DNA from: Ephemerocybe angulata
Lineage: Eukaryota; Basidiomycota; Agaricomycetes; Agaricales; Psathyrellaceae
Assembly (NCBI GenBank): GCA_013368325.1
Contig: JAACJK010000178.1
Span: 1 to 64,000, forward strand
DNA: 64,000 nt
Direction of reading: 5' to 3'
Of this stretch, positions 27,887-39,350 are shown piece after piece (the first letter of the stretch is position 1; each line of letters begins with the position of its first letter). The translations under genes were made by a program, and so were the position numbers. The notes under the pieces are model-generated. The model was not told where the DNA came from. It worked only from the letters and a program-made list of their open reading frames with translations, and ran no database searches.

Positions 27887-29865
27887 CTATTCATATAGAG
27901 TGATCCTGTAGACCGACTGAAGGTCGTCTTCCATCGTCGCCCGCACCAGTATCTCTGTCCAGCGATGATTACCACCCGCCAGTCCACCAATGTGCTCGAC
28001 TCCTGCTCCTGCTTTCAAAGGCTCCTTAATCTTCTCCTCATTGCTGAAAGCCTCCACGGTCTTGCGCACACAATGAAACTCCCCTCGCATGATTGTGGGA
28101 AATAAAGACGCGGCCATCTTCTGTTCCTCCTTGGCGCCTTTGACGCAGAGTAGGTACCGAATTCCATGTCGCGAGAAAGGCCATTTGCCCTGCTGAATAG
28201 TGTCGCCTTGCGCTGCCTCATCATAATCGATCCCCTCGGCTGCTGGGACGTGCTCCCACATATGAGGGAAGGCAATGATCGATGAGACAGGATTCCAGCC
28301 CTTCTTCACATTTGCCTTCGAAACTGACATGGGCTTGTTCCAGTAATACCAGGACGCGGTGTTCGTCGTGGAGCCAAATGAAAAGGGCGACTTGGCATTG
28401 GGACCCCCACTGGTGAAGAAGGCGAATCGAGTGTCCTGCTGGAGGAACACTTCCACCGACTTGGCTTTCGGGAGGATGCGTCGTGCGAATGAACGGAAGG
28501 TGATCTCCCTCGGGGTCTCCTTCCTTTCCTCGATGCTGACAGGGGTGATCTCCTTCGTCGCTTTGGGGACGACACTGCCAAAGATACCTTGGGGAGGCTC
28601 TAAGGCGGGAGGAGTATGGTTCCAGATCGCTGGGTCGCTCCAGAGCACGCCCGACTCGGGAACCTGGTCAGACGTCATGAAGTAGCGAACGAGGTCCTCC
28701 TTCGAGTAACCCAAATTATTGAATATCTTCTCGGCCTCGGAGATGTTACCGGCGGATGGCGCAGAGGTTGGACGAAGATATACCAATGGATTCGCAAGGG
28801 ATGCCCAGCGGGTGTGGATATCGGCGTAGGGTTTTCCGGCTGAGATGTCGCTCATAAGCTCGCCTACAACACCGCCTCGAAGGGAAGAGAGACACCCAAC
28901 CCATGCCAGCCTCGAAAACTTGATGATGAGGTTTCTCTTCCTCCTGGCGTCCTCGACTGGCCCCGTCTTGCTATGCACGCCTTCTAAAAAGTCGATGACC
29001 GACCTATGAGGCCCAGCATGAGGAAGCTTCTCATAGATGAGATGTTGGGCATGGGTAATGGTCTTCCTATCATAGTCAGTCAGAACTCGATTGAGCATCG
29101 TGTACGAGGTAAGGGTGTCGAGGCCGTCCTTTGAGCCTTCCGTGAGCGGACCACCGTTGAGAACGGTGTGTAGATGGCGCCATTGGGGGTTCTTTCCCTT
29201 CCGATAGCCAAGAATTCGATCCTTGGGCTGAGCGACGGCATATTCCTCCCCAATACTACAACCAGAGAACGTCTTTAAGACAGCTGCGACCCCCGGACGG
29301 TAGCGCACGGGAACGGTTTCAAGGTCCTGGGGCCAAAGGACAGGAATTGCCTCTCCCTCGTCGTCGATGGTACACAGATTGCCGTATTTGTTCACAAACT
29401 CAGTGCAAGTATGACACCGTCCCATCAAGCTCTGCAACGTCTCGTTTAGAGCAGTCGAGAAGACCCAGTGGAGGGTCCTCAATCCCGGGGTTTTGAGATG
29501 GGCGTGAAAAATGGGGCCTGGGGCGCGCTTGTTGGCTGTGGCTTGGAGGACAAGGATGAGGAGGTCCATCTCCTCCATAGCCCTATCCTCGACTGCTCTT
29601 TTTCCCGCCTTAGGGAATCGGGGGGTTTTGGGAGGAAACTTTGGCTTCGTCTGCACTTTGTTGACCTTGGGAAGTTCGTAGGTGGTCACGGTTGTGGGAG
29701 GTTCTATCATCTCGTAGTCGTGATCACACCAGCAGCGGCAGTAGCAGTCTACCTAGTAGCAATGGGCAAATCATTAGTCTCTGTTCTGATGCATCGTCCA
29801 CATGAGCTCACCTCTTGGCAGGGAACTGCGACAACAGCCTCGGGCTGTGGCAAAGGTTGAGGCAT
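27887..29865 (-). CDS. Unrecognised 639-residue protein with N-terminal cysteine motif
   Basis: Two exons: 29865-29812 and 29752-27887, with a 59-nt intron. The added first exon gives MPQPLPQPEAVVAVPCQE and then a Cys-rich VDCYCRCWCDHDYE stretch that could bind metal. The body is globular, without signal peptide or membrane segments. It has a CHTC...C motif near residue 120-135, a helical middle, and a Trp/aromatic-rich C-terminal domain (SFGSTTNTASWYYWNKP, IIAFPHMWEHVP, SLFPTIMRGEFHCVRKTVEA). I do not recognise the family. The last 190 residues give a weak impression of a bacterial/phage-type domain, from memory only. It lies in transposon-rich DNA, so it may be TE cargo or a laterally acquired gene. 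Confidence 0.55.
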
Positions 29866-30477
29866 GGCTTTCCGAAAAAATCTGAGGCCTTGGGTAAGAA
29901 TCGCTAGAAAGGTCTATCCTTGAGAGTAACCAGCATCTAGTGATACTTATACCCTGATAGGTTTGCTAAGACGCACTCTAAATCTAGGGAATCACTTCCC
30001 GTGTCAGAATGACTCGTGAGGTATCCCTGCCTTCCCAGGTGTGTGTGTGTATGTGTGATGTTCTTTGGCGGCAGTGCGAACCTGTGCCTATCAGACTCAT
30101 TACGAGTCAATAATGACTTGTCTGGCGTCAGGCTCCATTACGCATTTAGAAAGGTGACCGGTGAAGAGGGACTCTGAGTCTGAGGGAGAATGTGTGAATC
30201 TGGATCGCTCAACAACTTCACAATGTCATGCAGTCCAAGCAACCAGCGCGACGGCATCACTAAGTACTACGCACACAGTGCCACACACACACACACACAC
30301 TGATGCAGATGCTAGGGTCCAGAGCAAAGACAAATTGGCCTGGGTAGACACGAAAATAATGATATGCGGTGCACGATAGATATACATGACAGTGTTCTAG
30401 AGATGTCGACAGATGAGTTTAAGATGGCAGGTAGATACACGAAGAAACATTAAGTGATGGATACAATTGAGCACGAC
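29866..30477. other. Intergenic, microsatellites only
   Basis: A GT/TG tract (30040-30058) and an AC tract (30282-30301) are present. No gene or RNA was recognised. It lies between the promoter side of the 639-aa gene and the 3' end of the RhoGEF gene. Confidence 0.6.
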
Positions 30478-33400
30478 CTAAGGTCGGAACGACCCAGCTC
30501 GCAGTGGAGGTGACCTCGGCGGAGAGAACGATTGAGGATAATAGGGCATACTGGAGGGCGACGTTAGGGCTCCAGGAAGATACAGGGGAATGGTCGGAAC
30601 GAGCTCGTATACGTGTTGTGTTATTCCTCTCACACGCGCCCCGGGCGGTGGGGCGTCGGTGACATTCCCCACTGCATGCACGCGGGGTTCCTGTATCATG
30701 TTTTCATCCGATCCTTCAGGAATCGCAGCAGGGCTAGTGTCAGCCCCGCGACCGTCCCAGATACATCGAATATCACTGCCCATGAAGATCTGGGATAGAC
30801 GGCAGGTGTCGATGTTTCTGATTTCGATGAACCGGGAGTCGAAGAGCAGGATGTACGGTGCGTGCAGGGCTACGCGATCCGCGTTGCCTTCCCATTCGAT
30901 AGCTCCTGTGTTACGACTTGGGATTCCATGCTTGTCGACATAGACACCAAACTCTGAAAGTTTACCATCAGACCCCTGTCCCAAGAAAGAAATTGGGCGC
31001 GACATACCATTGTAGCACAGAAGGAATTCGTCCTCTGAGCAACGGAACATGCCTAGTGGTCGACATGCTTCGCAACGACGAGCGATAGAGCCTAGATTTG
31101 GGTTGTCCTTCTGTGGAATTGTAACCGACTTGAAACTGCTATTCCGCTCAGCAACATGAAAGAAACGCAGTGGAGAGACTCACTCAATCATATCCATGAT
31201 TTCGAAACCCTTAGAGCAAAGGACAGCAATCTTCGCTTTGAGGAATATCAAATCGTATGATTCTCCAGGCAGAGAAAAGTCCCTGTAGTTCCTGAACCAG
31301 TCTGATTTGTTCCTCCGCGAAAAGGCGATCGGAAGAATGCCACTGCTGGATGCCTTTGGTCGCTCCGTGATCTTGTCAATGACTGGTTCAACAACATGGA
31401 ACACGCTGTCCACCTATAGTTTCCTCATTAGCCTGAGTTCCTGTTTTAAGAATGCTAAAACACGCACCCCTTTCTTGTTCATGTATATGACCAGAGTCCT
31501 TCCGTGCAGCGTTCCGACACTGAAGAACTGAACCTCTTTTGACCCATTTATCTTCTGTGGCGTCTGCGAAGTGAAAGGTTGAGGGTTCATAGGGTTGGGA
31601 ACCAGAGCCTCAATATGGTAGGCAAAGAGGTTCTGTTTCATGATCAGTACCTAACAGTCAAAAGTCAAAAGCCCTTCTACCTTGTCAGCGAGGACGAGAA
31701 AAAGTCCGAAATCTTCCAACATAGCACACTGAGAGACCATTCGGACGTGCAAGACACGTCTCATTGCTGTATGACAAGAATCAGTAAAAGAATAACGGCG
31801 TTGGAGTGACACCTACACCGCGAATCATGCCGGAAACCAATCCAAACACCTTCTGCACATCCAATCGCAACTAAGCCGCGTCCGTCCGGTGTAGCTGTCA
31901 GTTTATCAGTAACAAAACATTGCCAAGAAGCTTTGAATGGCATACTAAAAGGTACAGAGCAGGTTACTTTCCCTGTAAAATTACCCATGTCATGCCAGGT
32001 AGGTGCAGTGGGTGCGAGACTGATGGGTGGAATAAGAAAAGTCTCGATACTCAGAGTCTCAATTTCGAACACGCGGTTGGACTCCGAGACTACTGCCCTT
32101 AGCCCCATGGCCTCCTCCAACTTTTGCTTCCACTCTGCCCTGCTTTGGGCACTCTCTGCGTACAACGTAATGGGATTCGACTGGCGCCCATTATGCTGGA
32201 ACGTCAATGGGTACACAGTTCGTGGGTCCCCGATTTCAGAGGCCCTTGGGTTGTAGGGGCCAGCTTCACCGTTTCGCAGGTTCCGTAGCAGACCTACGCT
32301 GCGTTGGGACGGAGGGTCGGAAAAGTTGGTGAGTGATAGTAGATCGAGAGGTATCGGCTACATTGCGGGTAAGCGCGCCGTCTGTCTCGAGATGTCATAG
32401 CAGCGTACCCGTCTGTAGACCATGTATTTTGTCACACCGTCCTTCTCTCTCGGTTTCGTGAGCACGACTAAATTTGCGTAAGTGTAGGAAATCGAGATGA
32501 CAATCAGGGAACCGACAGTAATTATCAAACAGTAAAGCAAAGAGCTCCGTCCAACCAGCATTCAACTCCTGGATCGTATTATCTGGGCGCCCGAGAAGCT
32601 TTCCAGTGTGGAGTAGTGATCGATGCTCGTCCAGGAGATCCATATCCTGTCAATTGCTCAGCAACAGAATTAGAGAGTCACACGAATTCTAAACGTACCA
32701 CTGCTTCTCCAGTCTTGAATATAAGATTAGAATGATACCTCCATAGCTCTACCTTCTGTTTTGCAGACTCGACTCCAGGTTGTGTCTCCCTCGCTAAAGA
32801 ACTGATCAAGTCAATCACTTCTGGAATGGCGTTCCGATCGTCGTGATATAGTGGTGTTTGGCCCAAAATCTCTTTCAACAAAAGTTCGTATCTCAGAAGC
32901 CGCGGGATAGGTCGGTTGATGAAAGCCTTCATGTCTAGCTTGTACGCGTCAGGATGTCGACACGATTCCTGATAACTCTTTAGTGACAATTGCATTTAGA
33001 TAAGATGGTTGACTACTCACATCCACGAATGCCTTGAAGTACGGGTTGTTAGCCATCTCCTCATCTATCCTATGTGACGCGATAGGGTAGTTGGGGATGT
33101 ATTCCATGTACGCCTCCCTGAAGTTGAGGGCAGCGTCGAAGATCGCAGCAGTGATGCTCTTGATTCTTGGATGCTCTTCCAATTGGATTTCGTGAAGTTT
33201 CTCGACCAAACGTCGATGATGCGAGTGCAGTTCTTGGAAGTTGTGGAAAACATCTTGCAAAAACTGGTCGAGTCGTTCAAAGGGCACGATGGGAGGGTCC
33301 GCGTTGCGAAGCGGTCGTAGATATATCTAAATCCTAGTGAGTCCCGGAAAGTCTCAAAAGATTCAGATGGCTCACTGTCTCAATGTTCTCAAGATCCCTG

Positions 33401-36138
33401 ACGTACGCCATCTCCCCTTTAATGAGCTCAAATATAAGCCTAAATGATTTAGTTAGAATAGACTTCCCATTAAAGAAAGTAAGCGCACGATTGTCTTTGG
33501 CTCTCCTCTTTGCTAAACTTCTTGCGCATAGAGGGAGCGAGGAGGTCATGCCATTCCCATTTACCGGTCGGCCCTTTACCCATAGCCGACTGGAAGGTCC
33601 GCAATTGAGCAACAGTCTGAAGATTCTTGATGGCTGTGATAGACTCCAGAAGGAAGTCTCCGTCCGGGTTTTCCTTCGGCGTTTCGTGATACACGGCCTC
33701 CAACAGGACTGGGTACTTTTGAAGGTGCTCTGAAGGCCGGTTAAGGTACTTCCGAAGATCCATTCGGTTCTCTCCTCTCCCTGCGAGGTTCCGCTCACAT
33801 TTCTGCAAAATGTATCAGAATGACGAATTCTATTCATTCAAGTCGATCTTACCTCGATGAAAAGTCGGAAATCGGCATTGGTATCCAATTCTTCCTTCAG
33901 CCTCTTGTCAGCTAAGTACTGTCGCCCCACGTAGAAGGGATAATGCTTCCGGAACTCGGTGGCCACATGAAGGAAGATATCCCCAATAGTCTTGATAATA
34001 GGCGCCTCTTCTCGCTGTCGAACATACATGATTTCCAGAAGGCGGCGGTTACAATCACGGATATCGACAAGGTTGCCGAACACTTCCTCTATGAATTCGT
34101 CGACGTAAGACACAACATTCGAGGACCGTAGCGGCCGGATGAACATGTCCTCGACAATATCCAGGTCCTGAACGTATTGTTCCTCCTTACTGATAAGCTT
34201 GTGAATGATTCTGAATGATTGCTCAATTTTTTTGCCTATTGTTAGAGAGTGAAATACACGTACGTCTGTCGATTGATTTCGTATTCAGGGAGATCGCGCA
34301 GGACTTGAGCTGGGACGCCGATCGTCCAGTCTTCCCTTGTTGGATTTGAGCTGTCCTCGACGGTTTTATCGAGGAACTTTGACATGCCCTGGGAAGAAGA
34401 TTAGTCAAGTGATGAGGCGCGTAAAGAAAGGTCGGACGTACCCTCAGAGGACAAGAGTACGAATAACATGGCTCCGTCCCTTCGCTGCACATGATGGAGT
34501 AGCACTTCGTCAACATAGTGGAAACACCAGAGGGCAGCTCTGCCCGCTCCACAGAGCTCTCCATGTCATCGAGGAACATGTAAACATCTTCGACACCATC
34601 TTGCAAATTCCTCGACCCCCACTCCACCTCGTAAAAGAAGAGTTGACGCTGTAGACTCCGAGCAACTTGTAGAGCGACTCTGCGATCCGTTTTCGGCCAG
34701 CTATGGTGGCGAACGAGCTTTTGCTCCAAGATTGCATGAATGGCAGTCTATGTCTGGGCGTCAAAACAGACCGTGAACGAAGAGTCATTCCATACCACGC
34801 ACCACTATGTCTTTGCCCGTAAATGCGCGAGGATAAGGAATACTGCCCTTCACGTGTGTACCCCTCGGTACCTTGATTTGAAGCTGGACTGCGATATTGG
34901 ATAATAGTGATAGGTCAAGGAATGCTGTGGGATCTTCCTCTTCAGAAACATCGTAGTCCTCGTAGTCCTCTGGCCCATAATTAAGCATGGGGTCAGGATC
35001 AAAATTCCGGATTGCCATAAGGTCATTCGTCACTCTCCTCCTCACATCACTCGTCCCTGCATGATTCCAATCAACGACCTGCGTATGTGGGTCTTCGTAT
35101 GACAACATGGGGCTTGAGGCATAGCCATCCCAAGAGCCGTTAGCGGGGGGAGCATTCTGAGGTGAAGGTTCCTCTCCGTCAAGAAATGCTCGAAAAGCGG
35201 GGTAGTCATCTGAGTCGGGCGATGAATGAGACTCTGGACGGCGCAGCATTGGGAATTCGCCGCTCATGAACGTCGAGGCTTCGGATGGCGATGGGCCAGG
35301 GTCGTTGCTCCTGAAGGACGCCTCCGGTGAATGGTCAACATGTGGATATGGCTCCGGCGTTTCATAGACATATGGCGGTCGTTCTTCTTCCTCGTGAGGG
35401 AGTGGGATATGCTGTGGGTTTCCTGGTGTCCTTTCGTAGCTCGTATCTTCCTGTGTCCGGTAGGGAAGCTCTTCCTCTTGCTCATACTGGGGCTCTGGAT
35501 CTAGTTCCGCAATTGAGTGCATTCCAACGTCATTGAATCCACCAGCTGTGATAACAGATACAGCGTTGGGATCGTCTTCAGGCGACCGAATGTACACGGG
35601 CAGGTCCGTGAGGTCGTACTCTGTGGTAGATACCCGGTGGTCTGATTGGCTCCATCTCTGCGCCGCCGTGCTGTCCGTTACACTGACTGGGGTTTCATTA
35701 TCGAAAGGAAGTGATGGGTGGGTATCAAGGGGAGGGGGTTGAGAAGCATAGTCATGATGGGGGTCTTGGTGATTGGGTGCATGGTCAGGGATATATGGCG
35801 CTGGAGGTAGAGCCTGGTGGCCTCTTCGGACGCAAGTTAGAGCTGTTTCAAATAAAGCTAGATAGAACATACGGTACAGGACTAGTCGAAGAGGATGCAG
35901 CCGATGGTATCGTGTGCAATGAGGATGAGGATGGTATTGAGGAATTGGTGGGGGGTATTGGGCGTACTCCATTGCTTCCGCCGGGAGTAGGAGGTAACGG
36001 TCGAACAGGGCGGCCTGAGGAGCTTGTTCTAGCTGGGGGCTGCGGCTGTGAGATAGGATATCCTGCGAGAACTGAACGGTATAGAGCTTCCAGTTCGTCG
36101 TCGTCGTGGTTCGTAGAGCCATTAGTGGGTGAAGACAT
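30478..36138 (-). CDS. Rho guanine-nucleotide exchange factor with two DH domains, PH and CNH
   Basis: Eighteen exons from ATG 36138: 36138-35873, 35823-34803, 34747-34442, 34388-34264, 34210-33853, 33802-33489, 33439-33376, 33326-33021, 32968-32699, 32646-32517, 32467-32409, 32357-31946, 31894-31817, 31766-31681, 31632-31468, 31413-31184, 31138-31008, 30953-30478. Lengths sum to 4797, so 1598 residues. The order is a disordered Pro/Ser/acidic N-terminus, a DEP-like segment (FTGKDIV, DRRVALQVARSLQRQLFFYE), DH1 (KEEQYVQDLDIVEDMF, LNRPSEHLQKYPVLLEAV), DH2 (KGEMAYVRDLENIE, INRPIPRLLRYELLLKEIL), PH (NYFVLTKPREKDGVTKYMV to AEWKQKLEEAM) and a C-terminal CNH domain (AIGCAEGVWIGF, LFAYHIEALVPN). Relatives such as Rom2/Rgf1 activate Rho1 GTPase for cell-wall integrity. 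Two complete DH domains before a single PH is the odd feature. It shares its promoter with the methyltransferase gene. Confidence 0.9.
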
Positions 36139-36400
36139 CGAGGATTGCAGAGTCCAGTGTCGTCGCTAATTCGGGTAAGCTGTCCAAGGTGGGGGGGATA
36201 GTGAGTTCGTTGTTGGTATCAAAGCTTCGCGCCTTCCTTGAGCATCCAGATACTGACGACCGACCACAGGCCGCAGGAATGGGGGCGGAGATAGTGGTCA
36301 CGGTAGGAAGATTTGGTCGACGGTGTCACGATCAACATAAGATCATCACGATTTGATGCATTCACAACGCAGCACATACCGCCATCTTCTCCTCGTCCAA
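36139..36400. promoter_or_regulatory. Bidirectional promoter, RhoGEF / Trm140
   Basis: 262 bp between two divergent ATGs. No clear TATA box was seen. The pair may share regulation; this is inference from spacing only. Confidence 0.5.
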
Positions 36401-37956
36401 ATGAGTGAGGCGCCTGAATTAACTCAGACCTCTTCGACACCAAAGAAGTCAACTTCTTCCGTACAGGATACGGTGGGCAGAAAAGCCCCTTTCGGATCAA
36501 GGTGGGCTTCGTTTAGACCAAAAAAATTGGCAGGTACTTGATTCCCTGCAGATACCTCACCGATGAGGACCAAGTCTGGAGCCACAACGCATGGGACCAT
36601 GTCCCCCCACCCGACGATCAGGGAGAGATAATTGCTAAGGCTCTTGAAAAGCAAAAAACGAATCCAGTCCCATCCGAAGAGAAAGCAAAATACAATGATA
36701 GGCCATCACGACACTGGTATGTTATCTAGGCGAGAATTACATACTGCGTTTGCTTTGACACCCCATGCTTTAGGGATAACTTCTACAAGATGAACGCCTC
36801 GAACTTCTTCAAGAATCGCAGATGGTACACCTGATCAATTGTTTCTACTTAGACGATTCACCGACCTATTCCCCAGGTTGAACAATGAATTCCCAGAATT
36901 GATTGCAGGAACTAAAGCAGGGGTGAGTTCCGCATCCTTCCCTGTCTTGTTAACCGCGCCAATCTCGTAGGCAGGGCCTTTTGTCGTAGCAGAGATAGGC
37001 TGCGGCGCAGGGAACTCTGCGTACCCCCTTCTCACTATGAACGAGAACCCCGATCTGCGCATATTCGCCTACGACTATTCCCCCCATGCTGTTAAGCTCG
37101 TCCAGGTGCGTGATGCTGTGTCAGATAAAAAAACGCTTAACGTCTTATTCCTTGCTAGCGGAATCCCCTCTACGAATCACCCCCAATCGGGTCAATAGAA
37201 GCAGCTGTGTGGGACTTATCCTCTCCTGCAGGCATTCCAGGTAATCTCGAAGAAGGCATGGTTGACGTCGTTGTCCTTGTCTTCGTTATGAGCGCCCTTC
37301 ACCCAAATGAATGGCGACAGGCCATTGAGAATATCCACAAGATTCTCAAACCTGGTGGCCTCGTTGTCCTCCGCGACTATGGTCGCTACGATCTGGCGCA
37401 GCTGAGATTCAAAGCCAACCGCTTGTTAGACGATAACTTCTACATCCGAGGGGACAAAACACGCGTCTACTTCTTTGAACTTGGTAAAATGTCTCTTTCC
37501 TTGGCTTGGAGCTGTGGCTGACGGGATCGGCCCCTAGACGAGCTTTCGTTGCTGTTCACGGGCCAAAAAGCATCTGCTTCCGAGCACGCCTCGGCGGAGA
37601 CCTGCATCATCGAAAATGAAGAAGAAAGCGGGAACCCCGACTCTGCTCCCATCGGAGAGCAGAGCATAACCGCCGCTCTAGCTGATGTCCACATCTCTTC
37701 AAATACGATAGCGGAGGAGCCCACAGTCACCGTCTCTGACCACTCTCCTTCCGACGGCACGAAGCTGGAGGCGAAGGTCCCGATGCCAGAGCCAATGATA
37801 CATCCCAACTTAATGACACTCGAAGACGCAACAACGAAGCCGTTGTTCACTACAGAGCAGCTTGGCGTGGACCGCCGTCTTCTGGTCAACCGAAAAAGAC
37901 AGTTGAAAATGTACCGGGTGTGGATGCAGGGCCAATTTCGCAAGGCAATTGAGTAG
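36401..37956 (+). CDS. TRM140: tRNA (cytosine-32 N3) methyltransferase, Trm140/METTL2 family
   Basis: Exons: 36401-36501, 36552-36716, 36774-36824, 36877-36922, 36971-37105, 37159-37483, 37538-37956; sum 1242, so 413 residues. The family opening PFGSRYLTDEDQVWSHNAWD, the linker HWDNFYKMNASNFFK, the AdoMet-binding loop AEIGCGAGN (about residue 128), then VVVLVFVMSALHPNEW, KPGGLVVLRDYGRYD and the C-terminal block LGVDRRLLVNRKRQLKMYRV are all present. The enzyme makes 3-methylcytidine at position 32 of Thr and Ser tRNAs in the cytosol. A low-complexity insert of about 70 residues precedes the last block. The short exons 3 and 4 were placed because only they restore the motif RRWLNNEFPELIAG. Confidence 0.9.
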
Positions 37957-38359
37957 CATCTAGTAGCATCTGCTGTATGGAGGCAACAATCTCACAGCAT
38001 TGTGCTATTTAAGCTAGAATCTCGCCTGCGGCCTGAGCATATCAAAGCATCTTTACCTATAAATAAAAGGACTTGAAAGTAACGCAAGAACACCACCTAT
38101 GCGCGATAGGGTTGTAGACAAGCTGTAGCAGCCTGCACGCTGAGGCCTGAGGCCTGATGCCCCTGACTACGCGCTTATTTAACTAACTGCCTTAGGTAAG
38201 TAACATGCGCCAAAACTCAATGAAGGTGAGTCGTAACCCTTAGCCAACGCATTCGCCAGAACAGAACCAGAGGAGGCATCGGAGAAGCTACCTGCTTGAG
38301 ATATAAGAGTGTCATTGTAAGTGGTTAGTATTGCCCAAGCATCGGACAAAAAAAACAAG
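37957..38359. other. Intergenic, nothing recognised
   Basis: Downstream flank of the methyltransferase gene. No ORF, RNA gene or repeat stands out. Confidence 0.5.
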
Positions 38360-38667
38360 TTGCCAACTACACGGCAAACTTTGCGAAAAGGGTTTCCAAA
38401 AGAGTAGATGAGAGTATCACCTCTCTCCCATCGCAAGCTGCGTTGCCTGCCAAGGCTGGCTCCCCCTTCCTTTCCAACTCTCCATCCTTCGGTTCAGAAG
38501 CAGAATTAGCTCGACTGAAGAAACTTGTAGAAGACCAGGAAAAGGATATTCTCAAAAAAGACCAGGAGATATCAAATCTCAAGGAAACGATAGCTGCACT
38601 CAGAACAGCCCAGGAGGAAGCGTCTAGCCAGCAGCAGGTGGCACACAACGTTCTGGGCCAACTATGA
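38360..38667 (+). pseudogene. Coiled-coil gene fragment
   Basis: An open frame from about 38360 gives a basic amphipathic head (QVANYTANFAKRVSKRVDES), a Ser/Pro linker, then a 50-residue coiled coil (ARLKKLVEDQEKDILKKDQE, ISNLKETIAALRTAQEE) that stops at 38667. No convincing start codon or promoter was found; an upstream acceptor-like TTAG is near 38329. It may be a small gene with unplaced exons, or the 5' remnant of a longer golgin-like coiled-coil gene. Function unknown. Confidence 0.35.
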
Positions 38668-38964
38668 TACGTCGAACTTGCGTCGAACCTTGATTATGGC
38701 GCCCCCACCCCCTAGAGATGCTCCAGGCTTGGATGTGCCACTTGGGTGTGTATAACACACAGTCAAGAGATGTAGCGCACCGTACGACTGCCTGGGTGTT
38801 TTTGGTGCTCAAAATGTGCTGTTCTTATAACGCTTTGCTGTTTGACACTTGGTTGCGATACTTAGGCTGCCAATTTTCACAGGTGTCGTCTATTATATAA
38901 CACATATTATCTCTCTACAGTTGGGGGCAATCTAAACCATGGATATATACGACTATAGTCTGTC
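38668..38964. other. Intergenic, nothing recognised
   Basis: Short AT-balanced spacer without ORFs of note between the coiled-coil fragment and the SGNH relic. Confidence 0.5.
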
Positions 38965-39350
38965 TCAGGGAGCAGGGCCTTCAACAGGGAAAATCCAACC
39001 CTTCGTGTCCGCATAGAGAATAGCGTCGTAGAAGCACCTCCCAATGCGTTCGTATGCAGCATCGTTGGGGTGCGTCCCGTCCACGAGGTCAGGAATGCCG
39101 ACCATACGCCCGCAGTCGGCATCATCGGCAAAAAGTCGGACTTATTAAAAGCCTCAACCTGAGCAGATAAGGCCAACCTGGCAGTACCTGCGCACGCTCC
39201 CAGGTAAACGAGTGCGACCCAGGTATGTGGCCGGGGGTCGCCAGGTATTCGACATCCCAGACAGGTTTGGCATTAAAAGGGTACCCGAACCAGGATTTAT
39301 CATATATGGCATCCAGCAAACCCTGGAAGCCCGGAACGATAGCTCAGATA
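38965..39350 (-). pseudogene. SGNH/GDSL-type hydrolase, C-terminal relic
   Basis: On the minus strand a frame reads PGFQGLLDAIYDKSWFGYPF and WDVEYLATPGHIPG. After a shift of frame it reads LVDGTHPNDAAYERIGRCFY and ends GWIFPVEGPAP stop (38965-38967). DGTHPND is the block V motif that supplies the catalytic Asp and His of SGNH esterases. The N-terminal GDS block is missing, and the two parts lie in different frames around 39070-39200, joined only by a 29-nt possible intron. It is most likely a truncated esterase gene. Confidence 0.5.
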
